Virus record (IMG/VR): IMGVR_UViG_3300030233_000021
Span: 1-24,267 of that record
DNA: 24,267 nucleotides
Reading direction: 5' to 3' (one strand)
DNA from: a virus
A program made the position numbers and the translations under genes. Shown one piece after another: positions 11,360 through 19,818 of this stretch. Positions within the stretch are counted from its first letter, which is position 1; each line of letters begins with the position of its first letter. Below the pieces are notes generated by a model. That model did no database searches, was not told the origin of the DNA, and saw only the letters and a program-made list of their open reading frames with translations.

Positions 11360-12592
11360 ATGACCGATACTGGCTTTCCACAGTCAAACATTAGTATTGT
11401 AGACCCCAAAAGCGGCCTAGCAACGCGCGCCTTTTGGCGCTTGCTGGAAAATATCTGGCGGCGCGCTGGCGGTTGGGAAGATTCCCTGTCCGATTTCCAA
11501 GCCGCCGATGCGGATTTTGGCGCTCTTATTCAATCCCTCGCAGCAGAGCAGTCAGAAACAAACGAAGCGCTGCGACAAATTGACGCAACTACCCGAAACG
11601 CAAGGTGCGAGGACGCCTGCATTCGGGTTGATGACATTGAGGGCGAGCAAGAGCATTTTCGCGGCTACCCCTTCCCGCAAGACGAAATAGACGAAATTAA
11701 CGACGCCGTGCAGAGCCTTTACGTCAGGCTGGCGTCTATTGATCCCGACGCCGGGGGTGGGGGTGGCGCAGTTGAGTCGGTGTTTGGCCGTACTGGCGCA
11801 ATAACGGCGCAGGCAAGCGATTACGATGCGGCGCAGATTGATTATGACAATACCAGTTCTGGCCTATCCGCCACGAACCTACAGGATGCGGTTGATGAAA
11901 TTGTCGGCGCGTCCGGCGGTCTGGTTTCCTCTGTCTTTGGCCGAACGGGTGCGGTTGTTGCGGCTGCGAGCGACTACGACGCCGCCCAAGTTGACTTCGA
12001 TAATACCTCCTCAAGCCTAACGTCAACAGACGTGCAGGGCGCTCTTGAGGAGCTTGCCAGCGCAGGGGGTGGCGGTGGCGGGGCTTGGAGCAGGACAGAC
12101 GGGGCCTCCGTGACTAACGGGGCTGAGGCGGATGTTGCTTTGCCGGATGCGGATAAAATTTTAATTGAATATATAATAACACCGCTAACTGATGCGGTTG
12201 ACGCCTTTATACGCCTCTCAACAGACGGCGGATCGTCGTTTGAAAGCGGCGCGTCCGATTACGGATGGGGGCACAGAGGAAACGATATTGACGGGGATGT
12301 TTCGGCGCAAAACGCATCGACCGATAGCTATATTTCATTATGGGGAGCGTCCGTTGGCAGCGATACAAACGAGTATATCGAGGGAACGCTTATCATCACT
12401 GGCGCAAACACAACCTCAAAGTTTACTAACGTCCGCTATGACGGCCTTATCTACACCGCTGGCGGCGACATACGGCGTTTATATGGTCTAGGCGTATATC
12501 TATCAACAACGGTCACGGATGCGCTAAGGTTTGCTATGTCATCTGGCAATATAGACGCCGAGGTTAATGTTTATGAGTGGGTTACGTCGTAA
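11360..12592 (+). CDS. tail fibre with twin 'VFGRTGAV' repeats
   Basis: This is a 410-residue protein. Residues 1-125 are helical (ATRAFWRLLENIWRRAGGWED...NDAVQSLYVRL) and form the probable virion-attached stalk. Residues 138-181 and 189-231 are two repeats (SVFGRTGA...ASDYDAAQxDxDNTSSxLxxTxxQxAxxEL) widely seen in phage tail fibres. Gly stretches at ~132-136 and ~236-241 flank them as hinges. The C-terminal ~170 residues (WSRTDGASVTNGAEADVALPDADKILIEYIITPL...VYEWVTS) form a beta-rich distal domain, probably receptor-binding. There are two fibre-type genes in this window, so the phage may carry two receptor specificities. Confidence 0.75.
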   Translation: MTDTGFPQSNISIVDPKSGLATRAFWRLLENIWRRAGGWEDSLSDFQAADADFGALIQSLAAEQSETNEALRQIDATTRNARCEDACIRVDDIEGEQEHFRGYPFPQDEIDEINDAVQSLYVRLASIDPDAGGGGGAVESVFGRTGAITAQASDYDAAQIDYDNTSSGLSATNLQDAVDEIVGASGGLVSSVFGRTGAVVAAASDYDAAQVDFDNTSSSLTSTDVQGALEELASAGGGGGGAWSRTDGASVTNGAEADVALPDADKILIEYIITPLTDAVDAFIRLSTDGGSSFESGASDYGWGHRGNDIDGDVSAQNASTDSYISLWGASVGSDTNEYIEGTLIITGANTTSKFTNVRYDGLIYTAGGDIRRLYGLGVYLSTTVTDALRFAMSSGNIDAEVNVYEWVTS

Positions 12593-12607
12593 GCCTGTGC
12601 AGGTCTG

Positions 12608-12635
12608 TTGATTTTTAATGCAATTATGGTAAATT
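12608..12635 (+). promoter_or_regulatory. possible promoter before the next structural gene
   Basis: TTGATT (12608-12613) and TAAATT (12630-12635) lie 16 bp apart in a short A+T-rich gap, each with four consensus matches. The start at 12654 follows with GGGG as ribosome site. It could boost expression of the tail completion genes. CCTG-TG-CAGG just upstream (12594-12603) is a small palindrome. Confidence 0.35.
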
Positions 12636-12653
12636 CCAAGAAAAGGGGTTTTT

Positions 12654-13052
12654 ATGGCAGTAAGAGAGTTCGAGGAGGTTGTGCAGCACACAACCGCCGC
12701 CGGAACCGAGCAAAAGGTTTATGAGGGTCCGGGCGGCGAGGTTGCCGTTATCCAGAAGCTTCAGGCTGTTAACACAGACACGTCAACGAATTGCGTGGTG
12801 AATGTGTGGGTTTCCCCGTCTGGCGCTTCTTCCGTGGCCCCCGGCGATGACGACCACTGCATTGTGGACTACATCCTCACAGCCAAGGAAACAAAATCCT
12901 TTGCGCAGGCGGCGCGGAAAATACCAGAGGGCGGAACGGTGTTTGTGGACGTTGCCGACTCAACCGGCGGAAACTTCCAATCAAGCGTCAACTTCACCCT
13001 TTCCGGCGTTTTAATTACGCAGTCTCGCGCGGCGACTGGAACCAGCGCATAG
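12654..13052 (+). CDS. beta-rich structural protein, tail region
   Basis: This 132-residue protein (MAVREFEEVVQHTTAAGTEQKVYEGPGGEVAVIQKLQAVNTDTSTNCVVNVWVSPSG...) continues as alternating strands with PEGGTVFVDVADSTGGNFQSSVNFTLSGVLI. The layout is that of a small immunoglobulin-like or jelly-roll virion protein. The position between a fibre and the gp10-like protein fits a fibre adaptor or tail knob subunit. No membrane or signal segment is seen. The family is not recognised. Confidence 0.62.
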   Translation: MAVREFEEVVQHTTAAGTEQKVYEGPGGEVAVIQKLQAVNTDTSTNCVVNVWVSPSGASSVAPGDDDHCIVDYILTAKETKSFAQAARKIPEGGTVFVDVADSTGGNFQSSVNFTLSGVLITQSRAATGTSA

Positions 13053-13061
13053 GAGGGTTAA

Positions 13062-14480
13062 TTGCCTAACCTGTCCTTTGCGTCGCAGGCTTATCATCGC
13101 TCGGACTACGGCCTTCCGCCGGAAATATGCGTTAACATGTTTCCAGAGCAGGGGGCCTCTGCTGGCAGTAATGAGCCGTTCGCGCTAGTACCGCGCGAGG
13201 GCCGGGTTTTGTTCGCTAACACCGGAGAGCAAAACTGCCAAGGCGGTTTTCAGCGGGACGGTGTGGCTGGCGGGAAGCTGATTACCGTACACGACACAAG
13301 GGTTTACGCCACAGACAAATTCGGCAGCACAACCAACATCGGCGCTATTGACCTTCCGCAAGGCCCGGTCAGGTTCGCCGCTATCCGTAATTCAATCGTC
13401 ATCCTCTCCCCTTCCGGCAACGCCTTCAGGACAGACGGCGAAACGGTAGCGCAAATCACAGACACGGATTTGCCTACGCCGATTTCTGACATTACGGCGC
13501 TAGATCAGCGCATCATCTTTTCAGTTAAGGACGACGACCAATTCTACTGGTCCGAAACCTTACAGGCGCAATCCATCGTTGGGCTGTCGTTCGCCACCGC
13601 AGAGCGAAACGCAGACCCCATCGTTGGCGTTATAAGATCACACGACGCCGTATATATTTTCGGAACCGAAACGTCAGAACCTTGGCAGGGAACGGGCGGG
13701 CCGTCCGAATCTGCCTTTACCCCCATTTCCGGCGCGGCCATCGAGCGCGGCTGTGTCGCCAGAGACACAATCCTTAACGCAGACAACACCGTATTCTTTT
13801 TGGGCGATAATGGCATCTATTACCGTATCGGAAGCGGCTACACGCCGGAGCGGGTGTCAACCTTTTCCGTAGAGGAGGCGGCTGCTACGGAAATACGCAA
13901 TGGCAACGCCTCGCAGATCAGGGCTTGGACATACACTCTCGGCGGTCATGAGCATATTGGGCTGCGCTTCCCCAACGAAGGAACCTTTGTTCTGGATGTT
14001 TCCAGCGGCAGGTGGTGGGAGGCGCGCACTTGGAATAAGGACACTTTCCAGCAAATATACGCCGTTCGGGCTTTTGGGAAGGTGCTGGTTGGTGACGAGG
14101 ATTCGGGGAAAATCTGGTATCTGGACCCTACGGTTTTCACTGACGAGGGAGAGACAATCGAGCGGGTAGCTACGGCCAATATTCCAGTAAACGCCAGAAC
14201 CCCCTGCTTTTCCTTCAGGATTCACGCAATTGAGGGGCAGGGAACACAAACAGGGCAGGGCCAAGACCCCCATTTGCTTCTGGATTGGTCAGATGACGGC
14301 GAGGGACGCTACTGGTCTAATGAGCGCAGGCTGGACTTCGGGAAGGTTGGGGCTTACGGAAAGCGCGTTATTGCGCGCACCTTGGGGCAAATGAAGCCGC
14401 CGGGGCGCATATTCAGGGTGAGGGTGACGGACCCCGTAAACTTCACGCTTCGAAAGGCAAATTTCAATGACATTGACTAG
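13062..14480 (+). CDS. P22 gp10-like packaged-DNA stabilisation protein (tail hub)
   Basis: This is a 472-residue protein with a TTG start and perfect GGAGG upstream. The N-terminus (NLSFASQAYHRSDYGLPPEICVNMFPEQ) followed by beta-propeller-like repeats is the pattern of P22 gp10-type proteins: VYATDKFGSTTNIGAIDLPQGPVRFAAIRNSIVILSPSG, DQRIIFSVKDDDQFYWSETL, and HDAVYIFGTETSEPWQGTGGPSESAFTPISGAAIERGCVARDTI. The last part (DPHLLLDWSDDGEGRYWSNERRLDFGKVGAYGKRVIARTLGQ) is also characteristic. Gp10 sits below gp4 and keeps packaged DNA from leaking. The length is close to that of P22 gp10. Confidence 0.83.
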   Translation: MPNLSFASQAYHRSDYGLPPEICVNMFPEQGASAGSNEPFALVPREGRVLFANTGEQNCQGGFQRDGVAGGKLITVHDTRVYATDKFGSTTNIGAIDLPQGPVRFAAIRNSIVILSPSGNAFRTDGETVAQITDTDLPTPISDITALDQRIIFSVKDDDQFYWSETLQAQSIVGLSFATAERNADPIVGVIRSHDAVYIFGTETSEPWQGTGGPSESAFTPISGAAIERGCVARDTILNADNTVFFLGDNGIYYRIGSGYTPERVSTFSVEEAAATEIRNGNASQIRAWTYTLGGHEHIGLRFPNEGTFVLDVSSGRWWEARTWNKDTFQQIYAVRAFGKVLVGDEDSGKIWYLDPTVFTDEGETIERVATANIPVNARTPCFSFRIHAIEGQGTQTGQGQDPHLLLDWSDDGEGRYWSNERRLDFGKVGAYGKRVIARTLGQMKPPGRIFRVRVTDPVNFTLRKANFNDID

Positions 14481-14892
14481 CGTTCGCGAAGCTGGACTTT
14501 CTGACGTTGAGCAGTTAATATCTTGGGGGCGAGCGTTTCACGCAATATCCCCATGGCGTCACGCCAGCTACGATGCGGACGCCGTTAGACAGATCATTAC
14601 AGACGCGATAGAGGTCGACCACGCAACCGTGTTTATGCACGACAAGGGTGCTATTGGCGGGGTGGTTACGCCCCTCTGGTTGGCCCCTGAATACAAAATA
14701 GCCAAGGAGCTTTTTTGGTATTCGGGCGGCGGGGGCAAGGAGCTTCTTGATGCTTTTGAAGAATGGGCCGAGCGCTTGGGTGCTAATGAAATTATGATGA
14801 GCGGCCTTGACGAGCTTGGGGAAAAACCGAAAGAGATTTACAGAAAAAGAGGATACTCGCCAATAGAGTATTCATACGTTAAGAGGTTCTAA
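14467..14892 (+). CDS. GNAT-family N-acetyltransferase
   Basis: This is a 141-residue protein overlapping the previous gene by 14 bases and ending in a TAATG junction. Residues ~3-20 (LTSVREAGLSDVEQLISWG) form the GNAT strand 1 and helix 1. GAIGGVVTPLWLAPEYKIAKELFWYSGGGGKELLDAFEEWAERLGA holds strand 4 and the acetyl-CoA pyrophosphate loop (SGGGGKELL, compared with the usual Q/RxxGxG/A). YRKRGYSPIEYSYVKRF is the typical GNAT ending. Small acetyltransferases recur in the tail/ejection region of P22-like and related phages. The substrate is unknown. Confidence 0.75.
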   Translation: MTLTSVREAGLSDVEQLISWGRAFHAISPWRHASYDADAVRQIITDAIEVDHATVFMHDKGAIGGVVTPLWLAPEYKIAKELFWYSGGGGKELLDAFEEWAERLGANEIMMSGLDELGEKPKEIYRKRGYSPIEYSYVKRF

Positions 14893-15848
14893 TGGCTGCT
14901 CTTGCTGGTGCGGGGATTGCTGGAATCGGCTCTATCATTGCCGGTAAAAAACAAAACAAAGCCGCCGAACAAAGCGCGGACGCCATTACGCAGGCGGCGC
15001 AAATCGGCGCAAACGCGCAACGCCAAGGGTTTGTAGATACAACACGCCTTCAGCAAGGCAGAGCGCAGGCCGGTGACGCTGCAACCGCCCGTATGATGCA
15101 AATTCTCGGGCTTCCTGTTCCAGACTCACTCACATCCGGCTCTGCTTACGAATCCATTTACTCAAACGCTGGCGGTTTGGGCGGGGGCGGCAAGGGCGCT
15201 AATTTTGATGCAAATTCTTATTTTTCAAAATACGGCGACGTTAAGAGCGCTTGGGAGGGCGCAAAACCGGAAGATATAGAGTACATTCAAGACCGTGGCT
15301 ACGAACCAACAGCACAGGGGTTTGCGCAATACCATTACGACACCTACGGCAAGGCTGAGGGGCGAACAATTGGCGACTCTTCCTCAGCCAATGGGCTTGC
15401 TGGCGGAGGAGGGGGTGGTCAATACGCTCTTAACGTAGAGAACCCCGGCGTTAACGGCCTAACCGCGATGATTCAAAACACGCCCGGATACAAGTTCAGA
15501 ATGAAAGAGGGGATTAACGCAATCGACTCCTCTGCTGCGTCTCGCGGTATGCTGCTTTCCGGCTCTCAGCTAAAACGGCTTCAGGACTTCGGCTCTGAGT
15601 ATGCCGCTCAGGAGTTTGACAAATACTGGAACCGCCTCGCTGGCGTCGCTGGCGCAGGACAAACAGCCACGGGCGACATTTCAGGCGCGGCACAACAGAA
15701 CGCGGCCAATCAGGCGAACATCGCAAACCAGCAAGGTCAAGGGCTTGCTTCCAGCTACGGCCAACAAACCAGCGGTTTTGGAAATGCGCTTGGTGTAGTC
15801 GGTGGTGCGCTCGGACAATACTACGGAGGCAAAGATGCCGGCGCTTGA
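14892..15848 (+). CDS. probable internal virion/ejection protein
   Basis: This is a 318-residue protein. Residues 1-17 (MAALAGAGIAGIGSIIAG) are a small-residue hydrophobic segment typical of phage DNA-transfer proteins. Then come an Ala/Gln-rich helix (KKQNKAAEQSADAITQAAQIGANAQRQG), a central module FDANSYFSKYGDVKSAWEG...GFAQYHYDTYGKAEGR found in cell-surface and phage proteins, and a Gln/Gly/Ala-rich C-terminus. MIQNTPGYKFRMKEGINAIDSSAASRGMLLSGSQLKRLQDFGSEYAAQEF matches a phage family found in this position. It probably leaves the capsid with the DNA to cross the envelope. The role comes from family pattern and order. Confidence 0.7.
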   Translation: MAALAGAGIAGIGSIIAGKKQNKAAEQSADAITQAAQIGANAQRQGFVDTTRLQQGRAQAGDAATARMMQILGLPVPDSLTSGSAYESIYSNAGGLGGGGKGANFDANSYFSKYGDVKSAWEGAKPEDIEYIQDRGYEPTAQGFAQYHYDTYGKAEGRTIGDSSSANGLAGGGGGGQYALNVENPGVNGLTAMIQNTPGYKFRMKEGINAIDSSAASRGMLLSGSQLKRLQDFGSEYAAQEFDKYWNRLAGVAGAGQTATGDISGAAQQNAANQANIANQQGQGLASSYGQQTSGFGNALGVVGGALGQYYGGKDAGA

Positions 15849-17001
15849 TGATTTTTACAGAAGCTACTCATTCGGCCAGAACATAGGCCAGAACGTGCGC
15901 GCCAGTCAGGATCGCCGCGAGCAAGAGGAGTACCAAAACCGCCTTGCTCAACCGCTTATGGATCAGGATTACGGCGGCGCGGCTAACGTGGCGTTTGAAT
16001 CTGGAAAGATTGACGAGGGGTTACAGTTTCAGGACGCCGCCCGCAAGCTCGCGCAAGCCGACCGTGAGGCCGCTATGGCTGAAAACGAGGAGTTTCGCAC
16101 CGGCTATGGCGCGGTTGTTGATATTCTTGGTCGCATTGATGCGGCCAAGGCGCGCGGTATCATTTCAACGCCGGAGGAGGAGCAGGCCGCTCTCGAAAGC
16201 GGACTTACCGCCGTTGCGCCCATGGTGCAGGGAAACCAAAAGCTTCAAGAGGCGATCCCCAACCTTCTCAGCGTTTACCAACAATCCCCAACCGGGGCCG
16301 CTGCAATTTACAGCGAAGAATACATGAAGCAGGAGCTTGAGGCTTCAGACCCCGCACAGTTGCGCAAAGAGGGCCGCGAAGACACTCGGCTTGGTTTCGA
16401 GCGTCGCAGGGTTGAGCTTGCAGAGCGCGAGGCGGAGCGCAAGGCAAACGAAAAAGAAGAAACCGGCGGGCTGACTGACTACCAGATTATTCAGGTCGCT
16501 AAGTCTTATGGCTCTGACTTTGAGCAAGCTGCAAAAGGGGCAATGCAGATCGTGCGCGATCCCAAGATTAACAACGTCATGGAGAAGGACGCCGAACAGA
16601 TTGTTGACAATCCAACACTCACCGGCCAGCTTCGCTACGCTCTCGCGCGCCTCGCGAACGGTGGCGGTGTTCTTTCCGTTCAAGATGTTACCATGGCGGA
16701 TGGTAGCTCGCTTTATGACAACATCATTTCTCAGGCCAACCAGCTAAAGGGGCGCGGCAAGATGAGTGAGCGCCAAGCGCAGCGCGGCCTAGAGCTTTTA
16801 AAAACAAACTACGAGGCGGAAACACAGTACATTAATAACCTGATCGAGACACAACAGGAGCAGGCCGGTATTGCTGGCGTTCCCGATAAATACATGGGCC
16901 TCGTCACCCCCGGCTCAAGCGCGCTTCAGCGCCGAATGCAAGAAACCCAAACCGGCGACGATGTTTTCAGTCAGGCAGACGCAATCCTAGAGGGTCTATA
17001 A
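15835..17001 (+). CDS. probable ejection/internal virion protein
   Basis: This is a 388-residue protein starting at an ATG with GGAGG upstream and overlapping the previous gene by 14 bases. It is almost entirely helical and charged (ASQDRREQEEYQNRLAQPLMDQDYGGAANVAFESGKIDEGLQFQDAARKLAQADREAAMAENEEF...). A long coiled-coil-like stretch lies at ~180-210 (RKEGREDTRLGFERRRVELAEREAERKANEKEE). There are no membrane segments. Large helical proteins between two hydrophobic ejection proteins fit the P22 gp7/gp20/gp16-like set by position, though I cannot establish one-to-one equivalence. Confidence 0.68.
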   Translation: MPALDDFYRSYSFGQNIGQNVRASQDRREQEEYQNRLAQPLMDQDYGGAANVAFESGKIDEGLQFQDAARKLAQADREAAMAENEEFRTGYGAVVDILGRIDAAKARGIISTPEEEQAALESGLTAVAPMVQGNQKLQEAIPNLLSVYQQSPTGAAAIYSEEYMKQELEASDPAQLRKEGREDTRLGFERRRVELAEREAERKANEKEETGGLTDYQIIQVAKSYGSDFEQAAKGAMQIVRDPKINNVMEKDAEQIVDNPTLTGQLRYALARLANGGGVLSVQDVTMADGSSLYDNIISQANQLKGRGKMSERQAQRGLELLKTNYEAETQYINNLIETQQEQAGIAGVPDKYMGLVTPGSSALQRRMQETQTGDDVFSQADAILEGL

Positions 17002-19172
17002 TGGCCGCAAATGAAAACCGTGCGCAGAAATATGCAGAGTGGATAGTTCAAAATCAGGACAAAAAAGGAACGCCTGAATTTGAGACTGTTGCTAATGCGT
17101 ACAAAGCCGCGCGGGACGCTGGCGAGCAAACACCCGCGCAGCCAGAGAGCGACCCGTCTCTGCTTCAGCGCGCCGGACGCGCTTTCGATAACATGTCAAA
17201 AACCCCCGGCTCACCCGCTTGGGCTGTAGACCCTCGCCGGATTGAACCATTGGCTCGCGGTACTGCCTCCGCTATTGGCTTGGGTGTACCGGCTGATGTT
17301 GCCGGTCAGGCCGTGGGTGGGCGGATAGCACAAGGTATTCAGGCTGCTCGCGGCCAAGAAGTCACGCCCGTTCCAGACGTAGACACAATGGTTGATCGTG
17401 CGCGCACTAGGGGCTCTGAGTTGCGGGAAGAATACCCGCTCACATCCTTAATGGGTGGTGCGGTTGGCGCTGTTGGCGCGGCGCGTCGCTTGCCTGCTGG
17501 TAAGGGCGCGCTCTCTCGTTTTGGTATTGGCGCTGGCGGGGCTGGCGCAGAGGGCGCTGCTTTCGCTGCATCAGAAAAGGGCGAGGATATTTTACAAGAC
17601 GCTGGATGGTCTGCCCTACTCGGGGGCGGGCTTTCTTCCGCTGGACCGGCGGTTGTTAACGGATTGCGACAAACCGGCGGTGCCGCGCTGCGAAGGTTTT
17701 TCAAAGACGAGGCAGCGGCGCGCTTGGCGCTTGAGCGCATGAAGATTCCCACTGGCGCTGTTGACGAGTTGATGGAGCAGTTCAAGACAGGCACTGGACG
17801 CGAGGCCTCCTTGCTTGATGTTGCCGACCCGGAGGCGGCGCTGGAATTGCAGCGTATTTCCAGTAGAAGCTCTGAAGCGCAGGTAGCTATCCAAGATGCT
17901 GCGGAGGAGGTTGGGAAGTTGCGCCAAACAACCCTTCCACCCGCCATTAGGGGAAAGAGGCCAGTTGCCACGCCGGGAGAAATGGAGCGCGGACTGAAGG
18001 CAGAGTTTAAGAAATCATTCGACCCAATCCGAAACGAGGTTATCGACTACGCCGCGCTCCCCGGCCAGCAACAACAAATTCTTTCAAATGCAGCCGATGT
18101 TTTGCCGCAGGCGATCCCCGGTTCGTCTAACCTAAAAACAGCCGTGCGCGCACAGCAGGCGCTTGACAGTGCGGAAACGGAATTAGCTAAGGCTCAAAAC
18201 CGGGCTGCAAAAGCTATGCGATCCGGCGATGAGGAGGCCATTGCAAAAGCCCAGCGCAAAGTTGCCGCAGCCGAAGAAAAACTTATCGAGGCAGACGCAA
18301 TCGCAAAAGAGTATCCCGTTACAATGGATGTTCTTGATTCTGCTCGCTTTGACATTGGCACAAAGGGCCAGTTCACCATTGACGGCGGCAAGAAAGGGCA
18401 GATAACGCTTGACGCCGCGCGCCTATCGAAAAGCGTAGGCGACATTGGCCGTGACCTGTTTCCTGAATATGGAGACATGCTAAAAACGTATGCAAATCGC
18501 TCTAGGCGCGCTGAGGCAGCTTTTGGAGAACCAAAAACCGGAAAGTTCGGTCAGCTACTTCCGCGCGGAATGGCGAAGCGCGTTGTGTCTGGCGGCGGTA
18601 ACCCCGAGTCTATCGCAGACGCCATTAAGTTCCTAACACCGGCGGCAAAGAAGGGTACAGCCCTAGGCTCTGTTCAGCAGCTTGCATCTGCGGCCAGCCA
18701 GTCTCCCGAAAAGGCAGCCAAGCTTGTCTCAAACCTTTCCCGCAACTCAGCCCTTCAGCGGTCTTTGCGAAAGGCTATCGGCAAGAAGGAAGCCGCCCGC
18801 ATTATTGATATTGCAAAAATGGAACACGCCGCTAATGTAAACTTTAGGGTTGCGTCGTCTGGAAGCCGGAAAGCGGCCAGCGACGTTGCCGCACAAGAGG
18901 CTTCAGAGGCGCTTCGTGGGCTTTACTCCTCAAAGCTAGGCGGTGCCGCTATGGCGAACCTTGGTAAGGACGTGGGCGATACGTTTCTTGTTCCGCCAAA
19001 GGTTGCAGAAAGGTTGTCAAAAAACTTGATTGACCCGAATAAGGCGCAAGAAACCCTCAAGACCATGCGTCGCCTTGCTAAAAATGATGAGGCTGTGCTT
19101 GAATTGCTGAAACGAAACGCTGTTGCTGCGGCGCTGTTGCAGACGCAGGCGGCGGAACAGTTATCGGAATAG
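17001..19172 (+). CDS. large probable DNA-ejection protein
   Basis: This is a 723-residue protein, the largest in the window, in a TAATG junction with the previous gene. Residues 1-50 are helical. Residues ~85-220 are glycine/alanine-rich with repeated hydrophobic patches (SLMGGAVGAVGAARRLPAG, FGIGAGGAGAEGAAFAASEKGEDILQDAGWSALLGGGLSSAGPAV), suited to membrane insertion. From ~225 on it is helical with a coiled coil near ~400-435 (AETELAKAQNRAAKAMRSGDEEAIAKAQRKVAAAEEKLIEADAI). No lysozyme or transglycosylase motif (no clear ESxxxP) was seen. Order and composition support an internal protein ejected with DNA. Confidence 0.68.
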   Translation: MAANENRAQKYAEWIVQNQDKKGTPEFETVANAYKAARDAGEQTPAQPESDPSLLQRAGRAFDNMSKTPGSPAWAVDPRRIEPLARGTASAIGLGVPADVAGQAVGGRIAQGIQAARGQEVTPVPDVDTMVDRARTRGSELREEYPLTSLMGGAVGAVGAARRLPAGKGALSRFGIGAGGAGAEGAAFAASEKGEDILQDAGWSALLGGGLSSAGPAVVNGLRQTGGAALRRFFKDEAAARLALERMKIPTGAVDELMEQFKTGTGREASLLDVADPEAALELQRISSRSSEAQVAIQDAAEEVGKLRQTTLPPAIRGKRPVATPGEMERGLKAEFKKSFDPIRNEVIDYAALPGQQQQILSNAADVLPQAIPGSSNLKTAVRAQQALDSAETELAKAQNRAAKAMRSGDEEAIAKAQRKVAAAEEKLIEADAIAKEYPVTMDVLDSARFDIGTKGQFTIDGGKKGQITLDAARLSKSVGDIGRDLFPEYGDMLKTYANRSRRAEAAFGEPKTGKFGQLLPRGMAKRVVSGGGNPESIADAIKFLTPAAKKGTALGSVQQLASAASQSPEKAAKLVSNLSRNSALQRSLRKAIGKKEAARIIDIAKMEHAANVNFRVASSGSRKAASDVAAQEASEALRGLYSSKLGGAAMANLGKDVGDTFLVPPKVAERLSKNLIDPNKAQETLKTMRRLAKNDEAVLELLKRNAVAAALLQTQAAEQLSE

Positions 19173-19176
19173 AACC

Positions 19177-19818
19177 ATGACCATTTTTTTGAACCCCTCA
19201 CTTCTTGCCCTGAACACAGACGGAACCCGAATCAGCGGCGCAAAGCTTTATGTGTACGAGGCTGGCTCCACAACGCCCACAGATTCGTACTCTGACGAGG
19301 CGCTTACCACACCAAGAGACAACCCGGTTGATGCAGACGCGGACGGGCTTTTTCCCGTTATCTATCTTGACGATACGGTGAGCTACAAGTTCGTTCTTAC
19401 GGACGGCTCGGACGCGGGCGACGATCCCGACAACGAAACTGTATTGTGGACAAGGGACGATTACAAAACCGGCCTCACGCTGAGTTACGATTTCACCATT
19501 GGCGCATCTGGCTCGGTAGGGTCGGACCAAACCTATCTTGGGCCATACGCGGTACGTGCTTTCACCGTTCCCGACGATTTTAGCGGCTCGCGCGCTCGAC
19601 TGGAAACAGCACCCGATGCGGAGACCGAGTTCTCAATTCAAAAGAACGGCTCCGAAGTGGGTACTATAACCTTTGCCTCATCGTCACAGACCGGCGTATT
19701 TGCATCTTCTGGCGCGGTGTCGTTTGCTTCTGGCGATTACGTTGATGTTGTAGCGCCGTCCACAACCAACTCAGCGGCGGGATTGCGCGTAACAATCAAA
19801 GGGCAAGTGAGTGTGTAA
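19177..19818 (+). CDS. tail spike/fibre-type protein
   Basis: This is a 213-residue protein starting at ATG 19177, 4 bases after the previous stop. Residues 1-80 (FLNPSLLALNTDGTRISGAKLYVYEAGSTTPTDSYSDEALTTPRDNPVDADADGLFPVIYLDDTVSYKFVLTDGSDAG) form a module common at the N-terminus of phage tail spikes and fibres (G-A-K-LYVYEAGTTTP...T.PLANPV.AD..G.FP.IYL). The rest is beta-rich (YLGPYAVRAFTVPDDFSGSRARLETAPDAETEFSIQKNGSEVGTITFASSSQTG...). It is short for a spike and ends without an enzymatic domain, so it may be an adaptor that holds another fibre. Confidence 0.72.
   Translation: MTIFLNPSLLALNTDGTRISGAKLYVYEAGSTTPTDSYSDEALTTPRDNPVDADADGLFPVIYLDDTVSYKFVLTDGSDAGDDPDNETVLWTRDDYKTGLTLSYDFTIGASGSVGSDQTYLGPYAVRAFTVPDDFSGSRARLETAPDAETEFSIQKNGSEVGTITFASSSQTGVFASSGAVSFASGDYVDVVAPSTTNSAAGLRVTIKGQVSV

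Noticed and set aside
17339-17971. 210-codon leftward frame inside the large ejection gene
   Set aside because: Pro/Ala/Ser-rich shadow of a G+C-rich gene in the opposite strand.
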